From: an uncultured Bacilli bacterium
GTDB taxonomy: Bacteria; Bacillota_I; Bacilli_A; RF39; UBA660
NCBI GenBank assembly: GCA_947587115.1
Contig: CANPXY010000016.1
Span: 1 to 19,186, forward strand
DNA: 19,186 nt
Direction: 5' to 3'
Below are positions 1 to 8,084 of the stretch, one piece after another (the first letter of the stretch is position 1; every line of letters begins with the position of its first letter). Both the position numbers and the translations under genes were made by a program. The notes beneath the pieces were generated by a model. That model saw nothing but the letters and a program-made list of their open reading frames with translations. It searched no databases and was not told the origin of the DNA.

Positions 1-1128
1 ATTTTCGATCACTCCATCAAAATATTTTTTCGCCATTCCAATCGTACGGTTGACGAGGTTTCCTAAAATATTGGCAAGATCGGCATTGATGCGTTCAATG
101 AGCAACTCCTCTGTAAAGGTACCATCGCTTCCATAAGGAATCTCATGTAGGAAATAATAACGTACTGCATCAACCCCAAATTCTTCTACCAAATCATCTG
201 CATAGACGATGTTGCCTTTGGATTTGCTCATCTTGTCCGTTCCAAACAATACCCAAGGATGTCCAAAGATCTGTTTTGGAAGAGGAAGATCTAACATCTT
301 TAAAATAATTGGCCAATAAATCGTATGGAAACGTAAGATGTCTTTTCCTATTAGATGTAAATCGGCAGGCCAATAATGATGAAATTCTTCTGTGGAATTG
401 CCATCGACGTCATAACCTAAGAAGGTAATATAATTGCTTAAAGCATCGATCCATACATAGACGATATGATCTTGGTCAAATGTCACTGGAACGCCCCATT
501 TAAAGGAAGTACGAGAGACACAAAGATCTTGTAACCCAGACTTAATAAAGTTGTTCATGATTTCATTTTTTCGACTTTCTGGAATAATGAAATCTGGGTG
601 ACTTTCAATATATTCTTCTAACCATTTGGAATAATGCGATAGTTTTAAAAAGTACGCTTCTTCACTTGCATAAGAGACTTCTCTACCACAATCGGGACAT
701 TTACCATCGATGAGTTGTGATTCTGTAAAGAACGATTCACAAGGCGTACAGTAGAGTCCTTCATATTTTCCTTTATAAATATCTCCTTGTTTATAAAGTT
801 TTTCAAATATTTTGGAAACTTGTTCCATATGTTTAGGATCCGTAGTTCGAACAAAGCGATCATAGCTCGTGTCCATGACGTTCCAAATTTTTTGGACTTC
901 TCCTGCGATCTCATCGACGAACTGTTGTGGCGCTTTCGAAACCTCTTTCGCCTTCTGTTCGATCTTTTGCCCATGTTCATCCGTTCCAGTCTGAAAATAG
1001 ACGTCGTACCCCGTCAATCGTTTGTACCGAGCAATCGCATCCGCTAAAACGATTTCATAAGTATTTCCAATATGTGGTTTCGCGGACGTATAGGCAATTG
1101 CTGTTGAAATATAATATTTTGGTTTCAT
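1..1128 (-). CDS. metG: Methionyl-tRNA synthetase, 3' end cut by window edge
   Basis: Cytoplasmic class I aminoacyl-tRNA synthetase that charges tRNA-Met with methionine. The 376 codons present stay open to the window edge, so the C-terminus lies outside; family members are about 510-650 residues. The HIGH signature appears as PHIGN at residues 18-22. The connective-peptide zinc knuckle has Cys127, Cys130, Cys144 and Cys147, and the KMSKS loop is at 299-303 within FGTDKMSKSKGN. The ATG at 1128 follows AGGAGGGTTAAT, a strong ribosome site lying inside the end of dut. Only one base separates the dut stop from this start, so the two genes are surely cotranscribed. The upstream T-box leader, with a methionine specifier, fits control by uncharged tRNA-Met. 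The Bacillus equivalent is metS, also found in this neighbourhood. Confidence 0.97.
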   Translation of the reverse strand, partial: MKPKYYISTAIAYTSAKPHIGNTYEIVLADAIARYKRLTGYDVYFQTGTDEHGQKIEQKAKEVSKAPQQFVDEIAGEVQKIWNVMDTSYDRFVRTTDPKHMEQVSKIFEKLYKQGDIYKGKYEGLYCTPCESFFTESQLIDGKCPDCGREVSYASEEAYFLKLSHYSKWLEEYIESHPDFIIPESRKNEIMNNFIKSGLQDLCVSRTSFKWGVPVTFDQDHIVYVWIDALSNYITFLGYDVDGNSTEEFHHYWPADLHLIGKDILRFHTIYWPIILKMLDLPLPKQIFGHPWVLFGTDKMSKSKGNIVYADDLVEEFGVDAVRYYFLHEIPYGSDGTFTEELLIERINADLANILGNLVNRTIGMAKKYFDGVIEN

Positions 1129-1129
1129 A

Positions 1130-1618
1130 TTAACCCTCCTTTGTCGTTGTAAATCCAACGCCCCCATCACGTTGTTGTTGGATTTCTTCTTCATCGTCGA
1201 CCGTCAAATATTTGGTAAATACACCCTGTGCGATCCGGTCGCCAATCTTGATTTCAAAAGGAACATCTCCTTCGTTTTGAAGTTTTATAAAAATATGTCC
1301 CTCATTGTCTATATTATTATAATAGTCTTGATCGATGACGCCTACTTGATTGACCATGCGTACATTATAGCGAAAACCCATGCTGCTTCGAACAAAGAGT
1401 AACAACACTTCATCAGGATTCATCATCGCTTTAATTCCGGTCGGAATCTTTTTAATTTCATGAGGTTGAAGCACAACATCCACGATCGACGTAAAATCAT
1501 ATCCTGCACTATGTTTCGTCATGCGTCTTGGCAACACATGATTCGAATATAATTCCATATCGTCCGCGATATCTTTTTGAAACTGTTGAAAACTTATTTT
1601 TTCAAACCGTCTTCCCAT
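1130..1618 (-). CDS. dut: dUTP diphosphatase, trimeric type
   Basis: Hydrolyses dUTP to dUMP and pyrophosphate, keeping uracil out of DNA and supplying dUMP for thymidylate synthesis. All five trimeric dUTPase motifs are recognisable in its 162 residues: AGYDF at 38-42, RSSMG at 77-81, GVIDQDYYNN at 93-102, GDRIAQG at 126-132, and a glycine-rich C-terminal arm RDGGVGFTTT at 150-159. Motif 3 has YYNN where many family members have YRGE, which I recall as typical of a Firmicutes subgroup. The ATG at 1618 has AGGAGG a few bases upstream, immediately after the T-box terminator. It is the first gene of the T-box-controlled unit, with metG one base downstream. That is an unexpected pairing, because dUTPase has no obvious link to methionine. 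Confidence 0.93.
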   Translation of the reverse strand: MGRRFEKISFQQFQKDIADDMELYSNHVLPRRMTKHSAGYDFTSIVDVVLQPHEIKKIPTGIKAMMNPDEVLLLFVRSSMGFRYNVRMVNQVGVIDQDYYNNIDNEGHIFIKLQNEGDVPFEIKIGDRIAQGVFTKYLTVDDEEEIQQQRDGGVGFTTTKEG

Positions 1619-1624
1619 AAAAAC

Positions 1625-1846
1625 CTCCTAAAAAAACACGATATTTCTAAGGACGAAATACCGTGTTACCACCTTAATTCATAGATTGCTCTATCTCTAC
1701 GTTATAACGTCACGAACGGACTTGCCTACCTATCGACAAATCAACTCCAAAACCATCTTCTATATCCTCTTTTTACTTTTTTCCACCATCCAAAAGCTCT
1801 CTATAAAAAAAATGATATGTACTCTTTTCTTCTTCGTTTTTAAGAT
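1625..1846 (-). promoter_or_regulatory. T-box riboswitch leader, methionine specifier, upstream of dut-metG
   Basis: Transcribed leader of about 220 bases between the promoter and dut. Read on the minus strand it contains the Stem I element GGATGGTGGAA near 1792-1782. It then has the specifier-loop context GAAG-ATG-GTTTTGGAG with ATG at 1756-1754. The T-box itself, AAGGTGGTAACACGG, is at 1675-1661, and the terminator hairpin follows. The UGGU of the T-box would pair with an ACCA acceptor end, fitting a tRNA with discriminator A such as tRNA-Met. Known behaviour of the family is that uncharged cognate tRNA pairs at the specifier and the T-box and stabilises the antiterminator. The AUG specifier and the downstream metG agree independently. 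Stem II and III structure was not worked out. Confidence 0.93.
1630..1666 (-). terminator. Conditional terminator of the T-box leader
   Basis: A 12-pair stem with 5' arm 1666-1655 and 3' arm 1647-1636, containing one G-U pair, closes a 7-base loop and is followed by seven T residues at 1636-1630. The 5' arm overlaps the T-box sequence, as needed for mutually exclusive antiterminator folding. The ribosome site of dut begins directly after the T run. Confidence 0.92.
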
Positions 1847-1852
1847 GAAATG

Positions 1853-1881
1853 ATTATATCATATTCTTTTTTATTCTTCAA
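1853..1881 (-). promoter_or_regulatory. SigA-type promoter of the T-box/dut/metG unit
   Basis: A -35 element TTGAAG (1881-1876) and a perfect -10 TATAAT (1858-1853) are separated by 17 bases. The predicted start is near 1846. The -35 element overlaps the last codons and stop of spoVT, so spoVT and the T-box unit are packed end to end with no separate terminator visible between them. Confidence 0.85.
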
Positions 1882-2401
1882 TATGTTTTTCCAAAAATTG
1901 GGAGGTAATGCGTGCGATCTTCTCTTCCATATCGCTGATTGGACGATCGTGAGACAGAATGATCACAAGTCCGATACTATCTCCATTCGAAAGAATTGGA
2001 TTTAAAACATAAGAGCCCTCTTCTTGCATACCGTTGATAAGCTCGAGGGATTTCGTTTCCTTTTGAACAACATCTTCTCGCTCTTCAATTACGTGCTCTA
2101 AATAAGAACTGATTGGCTTTCCCAAATATTTTTTCTTAAGACTTCCCGCCACCGCAATAATTCGATCGCGATCCGTCACTAAAATATTTTGTTGAACAGA
2201 CTGATAAATTGCATCGACAAAGCTCTTCGAAATATCTTCCAAGTTATCCATAGGGGAATACTTCTTCAATGCTACTACTTCTTTGTCTACATAAATTTCT
2301 AACGACTCACCATCACGGATACGTAGCGTTCTACGAATTTCTTTTGGAATGACAATTCTTCCTAAATCATCTATTCTTCTTACTACGCCTGTTGTCTTCA
2401 T
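1871..2401 (-). CDS. spoVT: Stage V sporulation protein T (AbrB-family regulator)
   Basis: DNA-binding transcription regulator, in Bacillus active in the forespore late in sporulation under sigma-G. The N-terminus MKTTGVVRRIDDLGRIVIPK is the swapped-hairpin AbrB DNA-binding domain (residues 1-50) and is nearly identical to Bacillus SpoVT. Residues from about 55 to the end form the GAF-like domain that distinguishes SpoVT (about 178 residues) from the much shorter AbrB. The length of 176 residues matches. A GAGG ribosome site lies 8 bases before the ATG. A transcription terminator at 2565-2588 separates it from the gene upstream, so it should have its own promoter in 2402-2564. That stretch is very AT-rich and I could not choose a clear promoter. 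As in Bacillus it lies downstream of mfd, here with one gene between them. Confidence 0.95.
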   Translation of the reverse strand: MKTTGVVRRIDDLGRIVIPKEIRRTLRIRDGESLEIYVDKEVVALKKYSPMDNLEDISKSFVDAIYQSVQQNILVTDRDRIIAVAGSLKKKYLGKPISSYLEHVIEEREDVVQKETKSLELINGMQEEGSYVLNPILSNGDSIGLVIILSHDRPISDMEEKIARITSQFLEKHIEE

Positions 2402-2564
2402 TTGTATTCCTCACTTTCTTACCTATAACTTATTGTCTGTAATTATCATAACTTTATACTAAAAAAAGCTAATCTTTTCTTTGATATCTTTTCTTCTATA
2501 TTTATTATAATATTTCTAGAAAAAATTTCCCTTGGTAATTATTTCCATATTGTAAATTGAAAAC

Positions 2565-2588
2565 AAAAAAAGATCCGTTATGGATCTT
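2565..2588 (-). terminator. Rho-independent terminator after the 232-residue gene
   Basis: A perfect 7-pair stem AAGATCC (2588-2582) and GGATCTT (2576-2570) around a 5-base loop is followed by a T run. It sits 8 bases past the stop codon at 2597 and isolates spoVT from the upstream unit. Confidence 0.88.
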
Positions 2589-2596
2589 CAATAATT

Positions 2597-3295
2597 TTAG
2601 GATCTTTTATCTGTTTTCGCAATCGGTTTTTTGGCATCATCCTGCAACAGATGAGAATGGTCCATCGTAAATTGATGGCGGGCCGCATGTTCCATAAGCC
2701 GATTTTTTAAAATTTGGTCTTTAAATGTAACTTTATCGATAAACATCGTTAAGATCTGTTCTTGATAGCGCGTAGTTAAATAAGTGTTCGTCTCGGTAAG
2801 AAACGATTCATTTTGAACAGGATCTTGATTTTTAGATTCATTAAGCAACGTTGGAAGTTCTTCTACCAAGTCTCTTGCCAAATGCTCTTCGAAAGTTTTT
2901 TGAAAGCGTTGGTGGAGTGTATCTCGAACTTGCTCTAAACATTCTTCTGTATCGGAAGAAGTCTGTTCCTCTTTTTGATCTAGCAACAGACCAAATTGGC
3001 CTTTTAATTGTTCTTTACGGTAATTTCCAATACTAGGAAGTTCCTGTTTCATCTCTGTTCTAAATTTTTGAACCATTTCTAAAAGCCGTTCATGAGATAG
3101 GATGACATGATCTTGTCGTGCCCGCATGGTAATTTTCCCAACCAAGAGATCCATCGATTCTAAAGGAGCATCATTAAAAAGCGCCTCGAGATCTTCTTGA
3201 ACGAGCCCATCGGTATTTTCATCGATCGTATCCATGATTGCCATACGATAATTTTTCTGATGTTGTTCTTGAATTTCTTGTAATTGGTCTTTCAT
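2597..3295 (-). CDS. Protein of unknown function, 232 residues, highly charged and helical
   Basis: I do not recognise this family. It has no signal peptide, no membrane segment and no cysteine, so it is probably soluble and cytoplasmic. It is rich in Glu, Gln, Lys and Leu with helix-like spacing throughout. The N-terminal 30 residues (MKDQLQEIQEQHQKNYRM) may form a short coiled coil, and the C-terminus ends in a basic tail. The ATG at 3295 has AAGGG about 7 bases upstream; another ATG at 3299 is out of frame. The gene has its own promoter (3321-3349) and terminator (2565-2588), so it looks like a single-gene unit inserted between mfd and spoVT, which are adjacent in Bacillus. A sporulation or repair role is possible from position alone, but nothing in the protein shows it. 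Confidence 0.75.
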   Translation of the reverse strand: MKDQLQEIQEQHQKNYRMAIMDTIDENTDGLVQEDLEALFNDAPLESMDLLVGKITMRARQDHVILSHERLLEMVQKFRTEMKQELPSIGNYRKEQLKGQFGLLLDQKEEQTSSDTEECLEQVRDTLHQRFQKTFEEHLARDLVEELPTLLNESKNQDPVQNESFLTETNTYLTTRYQEQILTMFIDKVTFKDQILKNRLMEHAARHQFTMDHSHLLQDDAKKPIAKTDKRS

Positions 3296-3320
3296 TCATT
3301 CACCCTTCTCTACTATAACA

Positions 3321-3349
3321 AGAATAACAACCATTTTAAAAATCGTCAA
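3321..3349 (-). promoter_or_regulatory. SigA-type promoter for the 232-residue gene
   Basis: TTGACG (3349-3344) and TATTCT (3326-3321) are separated by exactly 17 bases, in the 65-base gap between the mfd stop and the start at 3295. The -35 matches consensus at five of six bases and the -10 at four of six. Confidence 0.65.
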
Positions 3350-3360
3350 GCAAAAGAACA

Positions 3361-6300
3361 CTATTTATATGTCACTTTTGACAATAATTCAATAAGATAA
3401 TAGACAGGATGACGTTCTAATTTTATGGTATCTAAGATGATGACTAAGTGATTATTTTTGGACTGAAAACGGAACATTGGCGTAATTTTAAAACTGTCGA
3501 CAAAGAGTTGTTCTATATCGATTTTCTGTGTAGTTTCTTCATCGAAGAACACTTCGATGGAATTTTTGGTCTGACGAACAGAATGCACGTGCAACTGCTC
3601 GGCCAATTTTTCAAACCATTCTTCATGCATGTAGACAATGATTGCTTCGGACAATTTTCCAAAGCGGTCTTCTAGTTCGCTCTTTACTTCCAAAAGTTTT
3701 TCATAAGAATCAATCTGATTGATCTTCTGATGAATTTCAATCTTTAATTCCGCTTCATCGACATAGCGATCTTCAATGTGCGTATCCACATTCAAAAGTG
3801 GCATTTCACTGACTGGCTCTTCTTCTTCCTCTTGTTCAAAAGCGGTACCGTGTTTTAACTTTTCTACTTCTTCATTCAAAATCTTTAAATATAAATCGAT
3901 TCCGACGGTATCGATAAAGCCGGCCTGTTCACTTCCCAAGATATCTCCGGCTCCTCGAATCGACAAATCACGGGTCGCAATGGAAAAGCCGCTACCTAAT
4001 TCTGTGAACTCTTTGATGACGTTCAAGCGCTTAATTGCCGTTTCTGTCAACATTTTCGTTGGCTGATACATCAAATAAGCATAGGCAATTCGATCACTTC
4101 GTCCAACACGACCACGAATTTGATAAAGTTGGCTCAAGCCAAAGTGATCCGCATCCAAGACGATCAAGGTGTTGACGTTGGGAATGTCGATTCCAGTTTC
4201 AATGATCGTCGTACAGAGCAAGACATCATATTCGTGATTGATAAATTTTAACATGCAATCTTCTAGCTCGATCTTCGTCATCTGACCATGCGCAATTACC
4301 ATCCGTGCTTCTGGTACCAACTGTTGAAGATGACGCATCTTCTCTTCGATCGATTGGACCCGATTATAGAGCACGAACACTTGCCCATTGCGGGAAAGTT
4401 CTTTGTAGATGGCATCCTTGATAATCTGTTCATTCTCTTCTACGACATAAGTTTGCACAGGATAACGATTGACTGGCGGGGTCTCAATTAACGATAAACT
4501 GCGAATTCCTACCAACGACATCTGGAGCGTTCGAGGAATTGGGGTTGCGGTCAACGTAAGAACGTCGACGTTCGTTTTATATTCTTTAATGCGCTCCTTA
4601 TGCGTGACCCCAAAACGTTGTTCCTCATCGATGATCAAAAGTCCTAAAGAAGACGGTTTGACATCAGGACTCAACAATCGATGGGTCCCAATGACCATAT
4701 CGACCAAACCATTACTTAGATCATTTAAAATTTTTTTTGTCTCTTTGGCAGAGGTAAAACGATTTAAAAGCGCAATATTGACAGGAAAGTTTTGAAAACG
4801 CACTTTGGCATTCTCATAGTGTTGATTCGATAAGATCGTCGTCGGACATAAAAACAACACTTGCTTCCCATCCATGATCGCTTTAAAAGCTGCCCGATAG
4901 GCTACTTCGGTCTTTCCGTAGCCAACATCCCCACAGAGCAAGCGATCCATCGGTACACTGGATTCCATATCTTCTTTGATCTGTTTGGCTGCTAGAAGCT
5001 GGTCCTTCGTTGGGGTATAAGGAAAGTCTTGCTCAAACTGCTCTTGCATCGCAGTATCTTTTGAGAACATAAATCCTTTCTTCAGCTCACGTTCCGCATA
5101 AAGATGAATGAGCTTATCGGCAATATCCTTTACTTTATTTCGAACACGTAGTTTGGTTTTTTGCCATTCACTTCCACCCAACTTGTGAATCTTAGGAACT
5201 GTTCCTTCTTTTCCAGCATATTTACTGATCAAATCGATCTTCTCTACCGGAATATACAATTTATCTTTTCCTTGATAGATAATTTCCAAATAATCTTTTT
5301 GGATCGAATCCATGCTGAGCGTCTTAATTCCATTATAGATTCCTATACCATGGACGTTGTGTACTACATAATCGCCAACATTTAACTTGTTAATATCACT
5401 GATTTTGGCGGCATACTTAAAATTCGTCTTATATTTTTTCTTGGTTTCTACCACCCGGAACAACTCTTTATCCGTAAGAACTACATAGCTAGCAAAAGTA
5501 TAGCCATGACTAAGATCTTTTTCTAGAATGTTGATCGCACCTGGTTGGATAGAATTTTCATCCGTAAGAACATACGGAAGTTGTAAATGCCTGATAAAAT
5601 TCTTAATTTGATAGTGTTGAAGACAGATAAGAACGGTCTTGCCACGCTCTCGTGCTTCCTTTAAATATTTGCGAATCAACTCGACATTTTCATTAAAGTT
5701 CGGAACTTCTTTCGCATCATACGAGATCACATCATCCAACTTAATTCCTGTCGGTAGATTATCTAAAGAAAAATAATAGAGTTCTTCTTGCGGATGGATT
5801 TCTTCGAAAGAAAACATATAAGCATCATGAAAATCTTGATCACGATTGCTTTGATACTCGAATACTTCTTCCATTAAATTTTGATAAGATCGCTTGATTT
5901 GATTGTAATCTTTATAGACTACTATCGGGTCTTCTAGATAATCTAAAATAGAAGCGACCTTTTTAGAACGCATTCTTAACTCTTTATGAGGAAAATCCAT
6001 TGATTCAAGAGGATCAGACAATAAATTCTCTTGATTGGGACGGATCTCTATTTGATCGATCGTATGAATTGACTTTTGTGTCTCTTCATCAAAATAGCGG
6101 ATGGACTCGATCGTATCACCAAAAAACTCTAAACGGATTGGATGTTCCTCTTTAATAGGAAACACATCGATAATAAAGCCGCGAATTCCAACTTCTCCTG
6201 TCTTGGTAACGATCGTTTCACGACGATACCCCATGGCAGAAAGTTTCTTCTTTAAAAAGTCAAGATCCACTTCGTCGTTGATCTTCAATCTCAAAATGTT

Positions 6301-6669
6301 GTCTTCATAGACTTGAACCGTTGGTAAATAACGAAGATAGCCCATCAAGTTGGCAATGACGATCACTGGCTGTTGCTCCCTTATTGCCTCGATCGTCTCA
6401 AGACGTGTGACCATCAAATCAGGACTGATCGCCATGGCTTCACTAGTTAAAAAATCGTCCATTGGAAACAATAATGCTTGGTCTGTATAGCTAGATAGAG
6501 AAGTAAAAATTTTGTTTGCTTCAAATAAAGTAGAAGTCAAGACGAGCACATTTTTCTGTTTCTGTCTTAAAAGTTGTGATAAATAGACAGCAAAAAACTC
6601 ATCGGTAAGACCTGTGATACCGATGTTATTTGTTTTATCAATTTTGATGAATTGATCATAAAAGCTCAT
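3361..6669 (-). CDS. mfd: Transcription-repair coupling factor
   Basis: ATP-dependent translocase that removes RNA polymerase stalled at DNA lesions and recruits UvrA. Domains in order: a UvrB-like region (about 1-330), an RNA-polymerase-binding domain (about 428-495, NVGDYVVHNVHGIGIYNG), and a RecG-like translocase (about 545-900). The translocase has Walker A GDVGYGKT near 580, the DEEQ box near 681, TATPIPRT near 707 and the TRG/helicase end region GRVGRSDR near 853. An acidic stretch near 945 precedes the C-terminal TRCF domain. I chose the ATG at 6669 (1102 residues) because GGGTGAT precedes it. An in-frame ATG at 6681, overlapping the pth stop, has no ribosome site. The first choice leaves 4 bases after the pth stop and suggests translational coupling. 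Length is close to the usual 1150-1180. Confidence 0.97.
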   Translation of the reverse strand: MSFYDQFIKIDKTNNIGITGLTDEFFAVYLSQLLRQKQKNVLVLTSTLFEANKIFTSLSSYTDQALLFPMDDFLTSEAMAISPDLMVTRLETIEAIREQQPVIVIANLMGYLRYLPTVQVYEDNILRLKINDEVDLDFLKKKLSAMGYRRETIVTKTGEVGIRGFIIDVFPIKEEHPIRLEFFGDTIESIRYFDEETQKSIHTIDQIEIRPNQENLLSDPLESMDFPHKELRMRSKKVASILDYLEDPIVVYKDYNQIKRSYQNLMEEVFEYQSNRDQDFHDAYMFSFEEIHPQEELYYFSLDNLPTGIKLDDVISYDAKEVPNFNENVELIRKYLKEARERGKTVLICLQHYQIKNFIRHLQLPYVLTDENSIQPGAINILEKDLSHGYTFASYVVLTDKELFRVVETKKKYKTNFKYAAKISDINKLNVGDYVVHNVHGIGIYNGIKTLSMDSIQKDYLEIIYQGKDKLYIPVEKIDLISKYAGKEGTVPKIHKLGGSEWQKTKLRVRNKVKDIADKLIHLYAERELKKGFMFSKDTAMQEQFEQDFPYTPTKDQLLAAKQIKEDMESSVPMDRLLCGDVGYGKTEVAYRAAFKAIMDGKQVLFLCPTTILSNQHYENAKVRFQNFPVNIALLNRFTSAKETKKILNDLSNGLVDMVIGTHRLLSPDVKPSSLGLLIIDEEQRFGVTHKERIKEYKTNVDVLTLTATPIPRTLQMSLVGIRSLSLIETPPVNRYPVQTYVVEENEQIIKDAIYKELSRNGQVFVLYNRVQSIEEKMRHLQQLVPEARMVIAHGQMTKIELEDCMLKFINHEYDVLLCTTIIETGIDIPNVNTLIVLDADHFGLSQLYQIRGRVGRSDRIAYAYLMYQPTKMLTETAIKRLNVIKEFTELGSGFSIATRDLSIRGAGDILGSEQAGFIDTVGIDLYLKILNEEVEKLKHGTAFEQEEEEEPVSEMPLLNVDTHIEDRYVDEAELKIEIHQKINQIDSYEKLLEVKSELEDRFGKLSEAIIVYMHEEWFEKLAEQLHVHSVRQTKNSIEVFFDEETTQKIDIEQLFVDSFKITPMFRFQSKNNHLVIILDTIKLERHPVYYLIELLSKVTYK

Positions 6670-6673
6670 TTTA

Positions 6674-7240
6674 TCACCCATTTTTGCGATTGTATTGATT
6701 CATTAAAGATGAAAAAGGAACACTTAGAAACTTATCAAAGATCATCATAATCGTCGGTTGTAATTGATTTAAAACTTCTTCTTCCTCCGAGCGAAATTTT
6801 CCTAATACATAATCTTTTGTATCAATCGAAGTATCATTGGAAATTCCAATTTTCAAGCGTTTATAATCTTGGGTTGCTAGATGAAGTTCAATATTTTTAA
6901 GACCGTTGTGTCCCCCACTGCTACCAGTCTCTTTCAATTTAAAATTGCCGAGCGAAAGATCTAAATCATCGTGAACAATCAGTAGATCCGCAAGATCAAT
7001 TTTGAAATAATCGACAAACCGACGTACCACTTCTCCTGATAAATTCATATAAGATTGTGGCTTGACCAACAGTACTTTTTCTCCATCTTTCGTGAATTCT
7101 GCATACAGTGCGCCCATTTTTTCTTTGTCGATCGTAAGTTGATACTGCTTCGCATAAGCATCAACCATTCGAAAGCCAACGTTATGGCGCGTATGGTCAT
7201 ACTCTTTTCCTGGATTTCCAAGACCAATAATACATTTCAT
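6674..7240 (-). CDS. pth: Peptidyl-tRNA hydrolase
   Basis: Releases peptides from prematurely dropped peptidyl-tRNA and recycles tRNA in the cytoplasm. The 188 residues match the family in length. Visible active-site residues are Asn9 in GLGNPG, catalytic His19 in HTRHNVGF, Asn66 in SYMNLSG, Asp91 in VHDDLDL and Asn112 in GGHNGLKN. The frame stays open upstream to 7288, but the family N-terminus MKCIIGLGNPG begins at the ATG at 7240, which follows GGGAAGTGAGAAA, so the upstream extension is rejected. The start lies 4 bases after the rsmI stop, and mfd begins just past its own stop, so all three are probably translated from one message. The Bacillus equivalent is spoVC. Confidence 0.97.
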   Translation of the reverse strand: MKCIIGLGNPGKEYDHTRHNVGFRMVDAYAKQYQLTIDKEKMGALYAEFTKDGEKVLLVKPQSYMNLSGEVVRRFVDYFKIDLADLLIVHDDLDLSLGNFKLKETGSSGGHNGLKNIELHLATQDYKRLKIGISNDTSIDTKDYVLGKFRSEEEEVLNQLQPTIMMIFDKFLSVPFSSLMNQYNRKNG

Positions 7241-7244
7241 TTTC

Positions 7245-8084
7245 TCACTTCCCTGTATGATATTCTTTATAGACGATGGATTTCGCAAGATTTCGCTCTA
7301 GTGCCACCTTCTTGATTGCTTCCTTTTCCGTGAGCCCATCTTCTAAATACAACTGAACATGTTCCAAGATCGTAAGCTCCTGATAATCTTCTTGGGTCGT
7401 ATCTCCTTCGACGATCAAGACAATTTCTCCTCGCATAGAAGAAGTTTCTTTGATCAACTCTTCGACCGTACCACGGTAGATCTCCTCGTACATTTTAGAA
7501 ATTTCCCGATGAACACTGACCCGACGATTGCCCAACACCTTTTGAATACTAGTCAATGTATCTAAGATTCGATGTGGAGCTTCGTAGAAAATCATAGTAT
7601 ATGGAAATCTGCGCAATTGATCTAATTCTTTCTCTCGACGAGTGGACTTCGCATTTAAAAAGCCATAGAACAAAAATGGAGACGGACGTAATCCGGAAGT
7701 AATCAAGGCTGGTATTAAAGCCGTAGGTCCTGGCAACCCGATCACATTATACCCTTGCTCGATTACTGCACATACGACTTTATAGCCAGGATCGCTGATA
7801 ATTGGTGTTCCTCGATCGGTCACTAAACCGATATTTTTTCCTTCCTCTAAAAAAGAGAGTACCGATTCTTTGACCTGATCTTCGTTATGATCGTGACACC
7901 CGATCAATTTCTTTTTTATATGTAGTTGATGAAGCAACTGATCCGTTACCCTCGTATCTTCACAAAATAGAAAATCAACCATTTTAATCGTGTCGATCGC
8001 GCGTAAGGTAAGATCTTGTAAATTTCCTATTGGCGTTGGAATCAAGTATAAACTTGCACGGCCATCATAACTCTTTTGGCTCAT
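7245..8084 (-). CDS. rsmI: 16S rRNA (cytidine-1402-2'-O)-methyltransferase
   Basis: SAM-dependent methyltransferase of the tetrapyrrole-methylase fold that 2'-O-methylates C1402 in the ribosomal decoding centre. Family motifs in its 279 residues include LIPTPIGNLQDLTLRA at 13-29, CEDTR at 41-45, GTPIISDPG at 92-100, LPGPTA at 117-122 and YEAPHRI further on. The usual AGTP reads RGTP here. The ATG at 8084 is preceded by AAGGAGGGAGAAA, a strong ribosome site placed inside the last codons of the upstream methyltransferase gene, with a 20-base overlap. It corresponds to Bacillus yabC, which also follows yabB. Confidence 0.96.
   Translation of the reverse strand: MSQKSYDGRASLYLIPTPIGNLQDLTLRAIDTIKMVDFLFCEDTRVTDQLLHQLHIKKKLIGCHDHNEDQVKESVLSFLEEGKNIGLVTDRGTPIISDPGYKVVCAVIEQGYNVIGLPGPTALIPALITSGLRPSPFLFYGFLNAKSTRREKELDQLRRFPYTMIFYEAPHRILDTLTSIQKVLGNRRVSVHREISKMYEEIYRGTVEELIKETSSMRGEIVLIVEGDTTQEDYQELTILEHVQLYLEDGLTEKEAIKKVALERNLAKSIVYKEYHTGK

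Noticed and set aside
645..980. 111-codon minus-strand open frame within metG
   Set aside because: Alternative frame of metG; low-complexity Arg/Lys/Ser composition and covered by the true reading frame.
2402..2564. Sigma-G promoter for spoVT
   Set aside because: An AGTATA -35-like element exists but no convincing CATnnTA -10 at the right distance; several TATAAT-like strings are expected in such AT-rich DNA.
3584..3593. CACGTG-centred palindrome in mfd resembling parS
   Set aside because: TGCACGTGCA shares only the central six bases with parS and lacks the GTTT/AAAC arms.
7241..7288. Upstream extension of pth
   Set aside because: It overlaps the end of rsmI and the conserved pth N-terminus MKCIIGLGNPG starts at 7240.
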